Below are positions 16,454 to 24,263 of a stretch of DNA of 37,935 bases, piece after piece; position 1 is the stretch's first letter; every line of letters begins with the position of its first letter. Origin of the DNA: Desulfovulcanus ferrireducens (GTDB lineage Bacteria > Desulfobacterota > Desulfovibrionia > Desulfovibrionales > Desulfonatronovibrionaceae); NCBI RefSeq assembly GCF_018704065.1, contig NZ_JAGUQP010000005.1, positions 1 to 37,935 on the forward strand. The letters are read 5' to 3'. The position numbers were made by a program, and so were the translations under genes. Below the pieces are notes generated by a model. The model did no database searches, was not told the DNA's origin, and saw nothing but the letters and a program-made list of their open reading frames with translations.

Positions 16454-18199
16454 TTAACTCTGACTTAGTTTTTTGATCTCCTGGGCATAGGCCTTTTTGA
16501 GCTGTTCCAGAAAGTCGGGATCAATTTTACCCTTCCAGTTTTCAACTTCCAGATAACGTTTAGGGATTTTTACCTGTTCCGGATCAAAGCCGGTTTTTAT
16601 TTTTAATGCCCACCTGGAGGCCTGAATTTCTTTGGCCGTCTCTTCCAGTTGCTCTTTAGAATAAGAATAGCCCAGGCTATTAAGTGCCTTACAGATATTT
16701 TCCACAGGATAGGCCTTGCGTCCAAACAGGCAACCAACCATAGAGTTGAGGAGACAGCGATATCTCTCCTGTTCAAGCATAAAATTTATGGCCTTTGAGA
16801 TATTTTTGCTATCTTCTTCCTGATCAAAGGAGTAAGCTCCGCTGTCCAGATGGGAGTGGCGAAAACCTAGAGCCTGGCTGACAAAATAGGTTTCTCCCGT
16901 GGCATACCCGGCCATTTCCTGACCAAGAACGCAGGCAAAATCCTCTCCTCCGAATTTTTCCGCGGCCTTCATCGTCCCTTGTGCAAGTTGAGCGTAAAAA
17001 TCATTCTTTTTAAATGCCAGATGTGTGATCGCCTCGCGATATGGCCCTAGTTGTCCAAATTCCAGGGGAACAAGAGTCTGGCTCAAAGAGACAACTCCTT
17101 TTTGCAAGGCCTCTGTGGCCCAGGCCAGGGCTACTCCTGTGCTTATGACATCAAGCCCGACGCGTTCCACGTCTTCAAGCAGGGTCAGGACATAGTCTTC
17201 CTGGGTCAGTCCCAGCATGGAGCCAACAGCAAAAATAGGCTCATAATCATAGGCTACCTGTCGGTATAAAAATTCGTGTTCAGGCCCAAATTTTTCGCGT
17301 AAAAGACCGATATGGATACATCCAACAGGGCAGTGGGCACAGGCAGTTTGACGCAAAAGGAGCTTTTCGGCAAAGGTTTCGCCTGAGATATTTTCAATTT
17401 TTGTGTCTTTGGTGGCCTGTAGGTTGCGCCATGGCAGGGCCTTGAGTTCGTTTAAGGGGATCAGATTCTGGGCCGTCCCTAAATCGTGATATTTGTGTAC
17501 AGCTTTGGTCTTGGTAATAATACTGTAAATTTCATCGTAAGTTTTATTGTATTCTTTGCCCTGGGTTGCCTCGAACTCAATATGGCTGTCACCGGCTAGA
17601 ACGATTCCTTTCAAGTTTTTGGCGCCCATTATTGCCCCGCTGCCCAGGCGGCCAAAATGGCGATAGGTATCTACGTTTATCAGGGCAAAACTAGCCAGAT
17701 TTTCTCCTGCCGGGCCTATACGTAAGATAGAGCGGTGGCCTGAATGTTCAGGATAAACCCTGCGCAAAATTTTACCTGTTTTAAAGATATCCTGTCCCTG
17801 CAAATAAGGGGTTTCATGGATGTCGATGCTTTTTGAAGATATGGCCAGGCAGGATAATCTTTCTGCTCGGCCTTTGATCACTATGGCGTCGTAGCCAGTA
17901 AAGCGAATGGCCAGAGCTGACCTTCCGCCGGCATGGGTTTCGGCATATTGACCGTGATAGGGAGATTGAAATCCAAGCACGGTTTTACTCATCATGGGGA
18001 AATATCCGGTCAAAGGGCCAATGGCCAGGATTATGGGCTGAGAGGGATCAAAAGGGTCGGCTTTTAAGTCTGCAAAGTGGGCAAAAAGCCCGGCCGCTAG
18101 TCCTGAGCCGCCAAGCCAATTATTTCTCTGATCAAAATATTCAATGCTGGCCTTTTTTTGACTCAAGTCAACTACCAGGACTTTGAATTTATTGTTCAT
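16454..18199 (-). CDS. aor: Aldehyde:ferredoxin oxidoreductase
   Basis: Oxidises aldehydes to acids with a tungsten (or molybdenum) bis-pterin cofactor and a [4Fe-4S] cluster, passing electrons to ferredoxin. The 581 residues show the family N-terminal domain (NNWLGGSGLAAGLFAHF; YHGQYAETHAGGRSALAIRF). The cluster ligands are the triplet in CAHCPVGC (about residues 285-292) and a late Cys in MVGCLFGR (about 490). GGAG precedes the ATG. The ferredoxin-like gene is immediately upstream on the same strand, 111 bases away, and probably forms the electron-transfer partner. The 3' end of this gene is duplicated as a fragment at 12044-12256. Confidence 0.94.
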   Translation of the reverse strand: MNNKFKVLVVDLSQKKASIEYFDQRNNWLGGSGLAAGLFAHFADLKADPFDPSQPIILAIGPLTGYFPMMSKTVLGFQSPYHGQYAETHAGGRSALAIRFTGYDAIVIKGRAERLSCLAISSKSIDIHETPYLQGQDIFKTGKILRRVYPEHSGHRSILRIGPAGENLASFALINVDTYRHFGRLGSGAIMGAKNLKGIVLAGDSHIEFEATQGKEYNKTYDEIYSIITKTKAVHKYHDLGTAQNLIPLNELKALPWRNLQATKDTKIENISGETFAEKLLLRQTACAHCPVGCIHIGLLREKFGPEHEFLYRQVAYDYEPIFAVGSMLGLTQEDYVLTLLEDVERVGLDVISTGVALAWATEALQKGVVSLSQTLVPLEFGQLGPYREAITHLAFKKNDFYAQLAQGTMKAAEKFGGEDFACVLGQEMAGYATGETYFVSQALGFRHSHLDSGAYSFDQEEDSKNISKAINFMLEQERYRCLLNSMVGCLFGRKAYPVENICKALNSLGYSYSKEQLEETAKEIQASRWALKIKTGFDPEQVKIPKRYLEVENWKGKIDPDFLEQLKKAYAQEIKKLSQS

Positions 18200-18310
18200 T
18201 ATTATGCTCCGTTTGGGGATATATTTTGGATTGAATTATTTTCTCGGTAAGTTTGGCCATGGACACAAATTTGTTTTTGTGTAGACAAGTTTATAATCCA
18301 AAATTCAACA

Positions 18311-18706
18311 TTATTCATAAGCAAGACATTGGTGGGGGCAAAAATCAACGCACTTTCCACAATGAAGACAGAAAATAGGAATATTTTCTTTGGGGTCAAA
18401 ATAGATGGCTTTCACAGGACAGGCCTTTGCACATTTGCCGCAGTGAATACACAGTTTGGATTTAAAAATAATCCCTCCACCGGGACGCTGGATCAAAGCC
18501 GCTGTAGGACATGGTTCGATACAGGGGGCAGGATTGCAGGCCAGACAATGAATGGCTTCGAAGCCTGTGCTTAAGCCACCTGAAGTTTGGATGTGGATGC
18601 CCGCTTTCTTCCAGGACACAGTTTTATGTACCAACCGGGCACAGGCCAAAGTGCAACTGGAGCAACCTATGCATTTTTCCATACTTATGGCACGCAAAAT
18701 TTTCAC
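18311..18706 (-). CDS. Four-cluster ferredoxin-like electron transfer subunit
   Basis: A 131-residue iron-sulfur protein with four Cys groups: CIGCSSCTLAC near the N-terminus, CLACNPAPCIEPC, CIHCGKCAKACP and CLHCGKCVDFCP. Sixteen cysteines can hold four [4Fe-4S] clusters, as in the small subunits accompanying some aldehyde oxidoreductases and DMSO-reductase-type enzymes. The start is GTG with a perfect GGGAGG six bases upstream. First gene of a two-gene operon with aor; it presumably takes electrons from the tungsten enzyme to cytoplasmic ferredoxin or another acceptor. A 12-bp palindrome lies 44 bases upstream. Confidence 0.93.
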   Translation of the reverse strand: MKILRAISMEKCIGCSSCTLACARLVHKTVSWKKAGIHIQTSGGLSTGFEAIHCLACNPAPCIEPCPTAALIQRPGGGIIFKSKLCIHCGKCAKACPVKAIYFDPKENIPIFCLHCGKCVDFCPHQCLAYE

Positions 18707-19087
18707 TATTTCCTCCCGATCCGGGTCTAAAGTTATTGAATTGGCAGTGGAGTCATGACTCTCTCAAATCATATCTCAACGAAATTCAATAAACTCAATG
18801 AATGTCGACGAACATAAAATATGAGCTGGTTCACGCAGCTTTTTAAGGTTTTTAGCCAAAATTTACTATTTTACCTTGGGCTAATCTTTGTTTAATATAG
18901 CTAGAACAAAAGGTCTAGCATTAGAATCGGGTCAGGCCCGACCGGTTTCGAGAACAGTTAAAATTTTTTGTTTTTTGGTGTGGGAGTTGGTTTAACCTTT
19001 CCTTTTTATTGCCAATTCTCTTGTTAACACCAATATCAGTAGGCGCAAACAAACAACAAATTTCAAACTTCAAGCACGGAGGACAGG
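18707..19087. other. Divergent intergenic region between the Fe-S gene and aspC
   Basis: No gene seen. It must hold two divergent promoters, but I found no clear -35/-10 pairs. It includes the palindrome GAGTCATGACTC at 18750-18761 and a GC-rich short hairpin around 18935 (GGGTCAGGCCCGACC). No molybdenum-cofactor riboswitch pattern was recognised. Confidence 0.45.
18750..18761. promoter_or_regulatory. Palindrome upstream of the aor operon
   Basis: GAGTCATGACTC is a perfect 12-bp palindrome, 44 bases upstream of the GTG of the Fe-S gene, a natural position for an operator. The binding protein is unknown. Confidence 0.4.
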
Positions 19088-20266
19088 ATGAATCTATCTC
19101 AAAGGATTTTGAGCCTTCAGCCCTCGGCCACGATGGCCATTAATGCCAAGGCTCAGGAAATGCGTGCCCAGGGCCGCAAGGTGGTTAGTCTGGCTGTGGG
19201 TGAACCTGATTTTGTCACCCCTGATCATATTATCCAGGCAGCTAAACAGGCTCTGGACGAGGGGTTTGTCAGGTACACTCCGGTACCTGGCATTCCGGAG
19301 CTTAGAGATGCAGTAGGTGGGTATTTTAGCCGATTTTATCAGGTAAGCCCTGAGCGTGAAGAGGTAATTCTTTCCAATGGGGGCAAACATTGCCTTTATA
19401 ATCTGTTTCAGTGTCTTCTGGACCCCGGAGATGAGGTGTTAATCCCGGCTCCGTATTGGGTTAGCTATCCGGCCATGGTCCAGCTTGCCCAGGGTGTACC
19501 AGTCTTTGTTTCGACCGAAGCTGAAGATAATTTTTTGGTCAGTGTGGATAAGCTTGAGGAGGCAGTCACGGATAAGACCAGGGCTATTATAATAAACACC
19601 CCCTCAAATCCTACCGGATGTCATTATTCCCAAGAGCAATTAAATGAATTGGCAGCCTGGGCCAAAAGCAAGGATATCTTTATCATTTCTGATGAAATTT
19701 ATGATCAACTAGTTTATGAACCAGCCAAACCAGCATCCCTGGCCGGTTTCTGGGCTGAGAACAAGGACAGGGTAGCTGTAGTCAATGGTTTGTCCAAGAG
19801 TATGGCCATGACCGGATGGCGGGTTGGTTTTTGTTTGGCCCATAAAGATCTCATTAAGGCCATGACCAAAATTCAGGGCCAGAGCACATCCAATATATGC
19901 TCGATAGCCCAGAAAGGAGCACTGGCAGGGCTAACCGGCTCTTATGAGATGGTGGAAAAGATGCGCCAGAGCTTTTTAACCCGCCGGGATCTGGCCTTAA
20001 AGATTGTTTTGTCCTGGCCGGATGTTGTCTGTCCTAAACCTGATGGGGCTTTTTACCTTTTCCCCCGAGTAGATGCAATATACAACGACAAAGTGAAAAA
20101 TTCCACTGAACTTTGTCAGATCATTTTAGAAGAGGCAGAAGTGGCACTGGTACCCGGAGCTGCTTTTGGCGATGATCGGTGTGTACGTATTTCTTATGCC
20201 CTCGATGAAGAGACCTTGACCAATGCCTTGAACAGGGTAGGAGAGGTTCTGGCTCGCCTTCGCTAG
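19088..20266 (+). CDS. aspC: Class I pyridoxal-phosphate aminotransferase (aspartate type)
   Basis: 392 residues, full length. It transfers amino groups between aspartate (or prephenate-like acceptors) and 2-oxo acids with PLP. Visible motifs: the N-terminal SLAVGEPDFVTPDHI, NTPSNPTGCHYS, the aspartate in SDEIYDQLVYE, the PLP lysine K237 in NGLSKSMAMTGWRVGF, and the late Arg in VRISYAL. The start has GGAGGACAGG in front. It fits the Ib subgroup that includes bifunctional aspartate/prephenate aminotransferases; exact specificity is uncertain. A palindromic repeat separates it from pgi. Confidence 0.93.
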   Translation: MNLSQRILSLQPSATMAINAKAQEMRAQGRKVVSLAVGEPDFVTPDHIIQAAKQALDEGFVRYTPVPGIPELRDAVGGYFSRFYQVSPEREEVILSNGGKHCLYNLFQCLLDPGDEVLIPAPYWVSYPAMVQLAQGVPVFVSTEAEDNFLVSVDKLEEAVTDKTRAIIINTPSNPTGCHYSQEQLNELAAWAKSKDIFIISDEIYDQLVYEPAKPASLAGFWAENKDRVAVVNGLSKSMAMTGWRVGFCLAHKDLIKAMTKIQGQSTSNICSIAQKGALAGLTGSYEMVEKMRQSFLTRRDLALKIVLSWPDVVCPKPDGAFYLFPRVDAIYNDKVKNSTELCQIILEEAEVALVPGAAFGDDRCVRISYALDEETLTNALNRVGEVLARLR

Positions 20267-20272
20267 TACATC

Positions 20273-20356
20273 GCTGTTATTACGCTCTCTTCGTTAGCTG
20301 CTTACCTGAGCGTAGGCGAAGGCATAATAAAGCCCCGAAGGGGGCGTAATAACAGC
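20273..20356. repeat. Inverted-repeat element between aspC and pgi
   Basis: GCTGTTATTACGC (20273-20285) and GCGTAATAACAGC (20344-20356) are perfect 13-bp inverted copies. The interior is GC-rich with small stems (CCCCGAAGGGGG). Related-looking GCGAAATAACAG / GTGTAATAACC pieces occur near 32150-32205, so it may be a dispersed family. It ends about 25 bases before the pgi ribosome binding site. Confidence 0.55.
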
Positions 20357-20391
20357 AACGCAGCGCGTTGCGTAACAACAAGGAGTTAACC

Positions 20392-21738
20392 ATGCCAGAT
20401 TATATCCAGTGGACCACGGCCTATCAGGGACGAATGCAAAAGGTCAGCCCTGATGAGGAGTTCAAATGGGCAGCAAAAATAAGTTCACGCCTTAAAAGGG
20501 AACTTGCAGAAGACAGCTTGCCTTTTCTGTCTTTAAGTCACTGGCCAGAGTTAAAAAAGAGCCTGACTGGTCTTAAAGACAGGATAAAGAAATATGACCA
20601 TATGCTTTTATTGGGGATTGGCGGATCAGCCCTGGGGGCAAAAGCCCTGCAAAAGGCATTTGCGCCAGGCCAGGATTTGCCTGGGCATAAAGGGCCGTGG
20701 TTGTGGATAGGGGATAATATCTGCACTAACTCTTTAGAGGTTTGGCTAAAAAATCTTCCTCCTGAAAAGACTTTGGTGGTGGTTATCAGTAAGTCCGGTG
20801 GCACGATAGAGACCATCAGCCAGTATTTTCTGGTTAAAAAGTGGCTTGAAAATAAATTGCCGAATACCTGGTCAGAACATATATTGGTAATCACTGATGC
20901 GGACAAAGGATTTTTGCGTGAGGAGGTGGCAAGATACAACTTCATCAGTCTGGATGTGCCGAAAAATCTAGGTGGTAGATATTCTGTACTCTCGGCCGTG
21001 GGGCTGGTGCCAGCATTGTTTATGGGACTTGATATTGATGAGCTTGTGGCCGGTGCGCAAGCTATGGCCGGTCCTTTGATTGAGAATGAAGTTACACCCC
21101 AAAATTTGGTTCGATATCCGGGCTGGAAGCTGGCTTTATGGGCTAAAACTTTAATGGATTTTGATTACAACCAGCTTATCTTTTTTATTTATCTTCCCTT
21201 ATGGGCCCATTTTGGGCAGTGGTTTGCCCAACTCTGGGCAGAGAGCCTGGGGAAAGATAATAAGGGTAGCATGCCTTTGCCTGCCATTGGAGTAACTGAT
21301 CAGCATTCTCTGCTCCAGATGTTTTTAGATGGCCCGAAAGATAAAGGATGTATTTTTCTTACCTGTTCAGGTCTTAAAGCCGGTCCTGTTTTTGACGCCC
21401 TTCCTTCCGGATGGGGGTATTTGGAGGACAAGGCCCTTGGCGAGATTTTGGAAGCCGAAGCCCTGGGGACTAAAATGGCCATGGGGCTGAATGGTGTGCC
21501 CCTTGTAGGGCTCGACCTGGAGAAGGATTGCGAGTTTAGTGCAGGTAAGCTGATTATGCTTCTGGAAGTCATGACGATTATGACCGGATGGCTTATGGAT
21601 ATAAATCCCTTAAATCAGCCAGCTGTGGAACTAGGCAAAAGACTGGCCAAAGCAAGGCTCGGAGCCGGTGGCTTTGAAAAGGAAGCAAGTATGCTGGATA
21701 GCTTTTTGAAGCAGAATCAAGAATTAGAGAAATTTTAG
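20392..21738 (+). CDS. pgi: Glucose-6-phosphate isomerase
   Basis: Interconverts glucose-6-phosphate and fructose-6-phosphate in the cytoplasm. The 448 residues match the shorter bacterial form. Motifs: LLGIGGSALGAKAL (about residues 72-85), phosphate-binding ISKSGGTIET, GGRYSVLSAVGL and DQHSLLQMFLDGPKD. The start was set at 20392, with AAGGAG about seven bases upstream; the frame opens eight codons earlier without support. It follows aspC by 125 bases containing a repeat, so co-transcription is possible. Confidence 0.95.
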   Translation: MPDYIQWTTAYQGRMQKVSPDEEFKWAAKISSRLKRELAEDSLPFLSLSHWPELKKSLTGLKDRIKKYDHMLLLGIGGSALGAKALQKAFAPGQDLPGHKGPWLWIGDNICTNSLEVWLKNLPPEKTLVVVISKSGGTIETISQYFLVKKWLENKLPNTWSEHILVITDADKGFLREEVARYNFISLDVPKNLGGRYSVLSAVGLVPALFMGLDIDELVAGAQAMAGPLIENEVTPQNLVRYPGWKLALWAKTLMDFDYNQLIFFIYLPLWAHFGQWFAQLWAESLGKDNKGSMPLPAIGVTDQHSLLQMFLDGPKDKGCIFLTCSGLKAGPVFDALPSGWGYLEDKALGEILEAEALGTKMAMGLNGVPLVGLDLEKDCEFSAGKLIMLLEVMTIMTGWLMDINPLNQPAVELGKRLAKARLGAGGFEKEASMLDSFLKQNQELEKF

Positions 21739-22299
21739 AATATTAAAATTGGTTGAATAGTTAAATGGTTGAGTAGTTGAGTAGTTATTTTTTATGACGA
21801 AAATAGTATTGTTTTTCATATAGTTGTTATTCTGGGCGAAGCTGCAAAAGGTCTGAATTTTTTTGACAGAAAATCGTCGAGTTTGATTCCGTTATCGTTA
21901 ATCTTTATTCCACAGGCTAGCCATATAGCTCAACGCTCCCTGCGAAAAGGGAATGGCAGGGGCATTATCCTAGTTAACCTATAAATCAATAACTCAACTT
22001 TCTGAGTTAATTTGCGAGCGCATTTTCTTCAATGCTAACAAAGACTTGGACACATCTAAGGCTTGCTTGCGGGCTGTGCATAATGGGGTTAGTCAATAGA
22101 ATATTATTTAATGCCTTTTCTGTTGTTATGATGGGTTTCGAAAGTTCGATGGAATAATCTCCCTATGCACAGCACTTCCGCAATCTTCGCCAAGATGTGT
22201 TACCCAACCCGTTTGTAATGCATTTCAGAAAATGTACTCTTCAATTGTGCAGTAATTTTAGGATGTTAATCATGTCAGAAAGTTGAGTCAATAAAACAA
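21739..22299. other. Gap between pgi and the histidine kinase
   Basis: No gene seen. It begins with GTTGAGTAG-type short direct repeats (about 21750-21785), similar to sequences near 9470-9500, and ends with the 297-bp foldback element at 21992-22288. Because that element ends 11 bases before the kinase ATG, the kinase's own promoter and leader may have been displaced. Confidence 0.6.
21992..22288. mobile_element. 297-bp foldback MITE with CAATA target duplication
   Basis: The ends ACTCAACTTTCTGA and TCAGAAAGTTGAGT are perfect 14-bp inverted repeats, directly flanked by CAATA on both sides (21987-21991 and 22289-22293), a clean 5-bp target duplication. The interior also folds: ACACATCT with AGATGTGT, GCTGTGCATA with TATGCACAGC, and CATTTTCTTCAATGC with GCATTTCAGAAAATG (two mismatches). 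It has no coding capacity. Its internal arms are related to those of the element at 23765-24237, although the outer ends differ. Confidence 0.8.
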
Positions 22300-23706
22300 A
22301 TGCAAACAAAAATTGCCCGCCCCTTTCAGCTAGTTAAGTTTTTATCCTGGAGTTCACTCCTGCTCATTTTGGGTTCGTCTCTGGTTTTGTCTGCTTTTAT
22401 GGCCAATTATGCCCGGGAAATAGTGTTAAAAAAGAATCACGAGTTCGCCTTGCTCCTGGCTGAAAACTTAAACCATCAGATTTATCAAAGGTTTACGCTG
22501 CCCACTATTTTGGGCTTCGGGCGCATCGAGCTCAAGCAAAAAGCCCAGTATGAACGTTTGGAACAGGTTGTTCGCTCAACCATCCATAGTTTTCATGTCT
22601 TGGATGTGCGGATTTATGATAACGAAGGTATTGTTTCGTACGCTACAGACAAAGAACTATTGGGCCAGAAGGGCTTGGCAGACAGGGCTGTCTTCAAGGC
22701 GATTACTTCCGGCGAATATAGTTTTAATTTGCAAAAAAGGATCTCCAATTGGAAGGCCATGTTTAGTTTTAAGTTGGAGTCGGAATCGGTTGTTTTAAGA
22801 ACGGTTTACCCTTTACGAGCTGAACGAACCTTGGGTCTGCGCGATGAGCCCATTATGGGTATCCTTGAGTTTACTCAGGATATAAGTTCTGATTATGAAA
22901 ACATTGTTCATTTTCAATGGCTGATCATCATGGTTTCATTCACGTCGTCTTTGATCCTGTTTTTACTTCTGTTTATGATCATTCGTCGGGCCGACCGGAT
23001 GCTTGCTGAGCGGGTCAGGGAAAAGGAGAAATTGGAAAAAGAGCTGCACCAGAATGAGAAATTGGCCAGCATGGGTCGGATGGTGGCCAGTATAGCGCAT
23101 GAGATTAGAAATCCTCTGGGTATTATCCGCAGCAGTAGTGAATTATTATTTAAAAGGGCCCAGAAAGAAGATAGCCCTCATAGCAGACTGCTTGAAGCCA
23201 TATTTCAGGAGTCCAGACGCTTAAGCCAGACTGTGAACGACTTTTTAGATTATGCCCGGCCTAGACAGCCTAAAATGGAGGATGTGGATATTGCACGGGT
23301 CATTGATGAGGCCTTGGCCTTTTTACACACTGAGGTTAAGCGCAAAAATGTGAGCGTGGAAAAGACAGGACCGGAGAAAGTTTTGGTTAAAGGGGATAAA
23401 GACCTTTTGTATCGAGCTTTTTACAACCTGTTAAGTAATGCGCTCCAGGCTGTCCCAAGTGGAGGCTGGATTAAAATTATTTTTCACGAAAAGGGACCGG
23501 TAGTGGAGATTCTGGATTCTGGCCCGGGGTTCGAGCCAGGCATGATCGAAAAGTACTTGGAGCCCTTTTACACTACCAAGGATACAGGCACAGGCCTGGG
23601 GTTGGCCATTGTCAACAATATTATTTCCAGTCATGGGGCTAAACTGACCTTGGAGAACCATGAACAGGGCGGGGCAAAAGTAAAGGTGAGTTTTGCGGCT
23701 AGATAA
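22300..23706 (+). CDS. Membrane sensor histidine kinase
   Basis: A 468-residue two-component kinase. TM1 is about residues 12-35; a periplasmic sensor of about 165 residues follows and looks like a Cache/PAS-type fold (VRIYDNEGIVSYATDKELLG). TM2 is about 205-229, and a charged coiled coil links to the dimerisation domain with phospho-acceptor His about 267 in SIAHEIRNPLGIIRSSSELL. The ATP-binding domain has the N box (FYNLLSNALQAVP), DSGPGF and GTGLGLAIV. No good ribosome binding site precedes the ATG, where a foldback element has inserted. Its likely partner is the NtrC-type regulator at 25103. Confidence 0.94.
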   Translation: MQTKIARPFQLVKFLSWSSLLLILGSSLVLSAFMANYAREIVLKKNHEFALLLAENLNHQIYQRFTLPTILGFGRIELKQKAQYERLEQVVRSTIHSFHVLDVRIYDNEGIVSYATDKELLGQKGLADRAVFKAITSGEYSFNLQKRISNWKAMFSFKLESESVVLRTVYPLRAERTLGLRDEPIMGILEFTQDISSDYENIVHFQWLIIMVSFTSSLILFLLLFMIIRRADRMLAERVREKEKLEKELHQNEKLASMGRMVASIAHEIRNPLGIIRSSSELLFKRAQKEDSPHSRLLEAIFQESRRLSQTVNDFLDYARPRQPKMEDVDIARVIDEALAFLHTEVKRKNVSVEKTGPEKVLVKGDKDLLYRAFYNLLSNALQAVPSGGWIKIIFHEKGPVVEILDSGPGFEPGMIEKYLEPFYTTKDTGTGLGLAIVNNIISSHGAKLTLENHEQGGAKVKVSFAAR

Positions 23707-23764
23707 GAACCGAAGTAGGTGACATTACAACAGGTTAGAGAATGTCGAAAGTAGAATGTCTAAA

Positions 23765-24237
23765 GAGCCTGTGGCTGAATCTTTTTTTCAATTTAATTTC
23801 TATGGTTTATTCTAGTCTTGGTTTCTTTCACGCTGGTACAAAGACTTGGACCCATCTAAATCTTGCTTGGGGACAGAGCATAATGGGATATTTTGGGTAA
23901 ACAAATATTCTTTTTATTATACCTATGAGCGATTTTCACTCAATGGGTAGAGATTGCCACGGACAGCTTCGCTGCCCTCGCAATGACAATCTCGCCCCTG
24001 TCATTGCGAGTGGAACAAAGTGTAGCGAAGCAATCTCAAAGTTTGAACTGCAAAATAATCGCTCAATTTAAACTATAGATAGTTATCGTAGGACTCGCAA
24101 GATATTTATCTTTGTCGCCCTGATGCTCTGTTTTGCCGCAAGCAAAGTTCAAGATTGGGTTACCCAAGCCGTTTGTAATGCATTTCAGAAGCCAAGACTT
24201 TCAATCAACGGTTAAAATAGGGTTTGGCAAGAGGCTT
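23765..24237. mobile_element. 473-bp foldback element with TAAA target duplication and a nested repeat
   Basis: The outer ends GAGCCTGTGGCTGAATC and the inverse of GGGTTTGGCAAGAGGCTT match at about 12 of 17 positions. TAAA flanks both sides (23761-23764, 24238-24241). Internal arms pair: AGTCTTGGTTTCT with AGAAGCCAAGACT, ACCCATCT with AGATTGGGT, and ACAGAGCAT with ATGCTCTGT. The central loop holds the REP-like element at 23937-24064. The ends match those at 253 and 1522-1619. Confidence 0.7.
23937..24064. repeat. REP-like palindromic element, copy 2 (nested)
   Basis: Closely similar to the copy at 11764-11899. Ends GAGCGATTTT and AATAATCGCTC are inverted. Inside, CTCGCAATGAC pairs perfectly with GTCATTGCGAG and GAGATTGC with GCAATCTC. 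It sits in the loop of the larger foldback element, so it probably arrived later. Confidence 0.7.
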
Positions 24238-24263
24238 TAAACCATTCGATTTAGAGGTTAAAA

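Larger units (their letters stand above)
23707..24263. other. Gap filled by nested repeats
   Basis: No gene seen. Almost the whole gap between the kinase and the binding-protein gene is the 473-bp element at 23765-24237, which has the REP-like element (23937-24064) inside it. Without it, the two genes would be about 80 bases apart, consistent with an original single operon. Confidence 0.65.

Noticed and set aside
18707-19087. Molybdenum/tungsten cofactor riboswitch ahead of the aor operon
   Set aside because: I found no match to the conserved structure; only a small palindrome and a short GC hairpin are visible.
21750-21785. Short GTTGAGTAG direct repeats that might suggest a CRISPR-like or iteron array
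   Set aside because: The units are short, irregular and lack spacers of constant length; no cas or replication gene is near.
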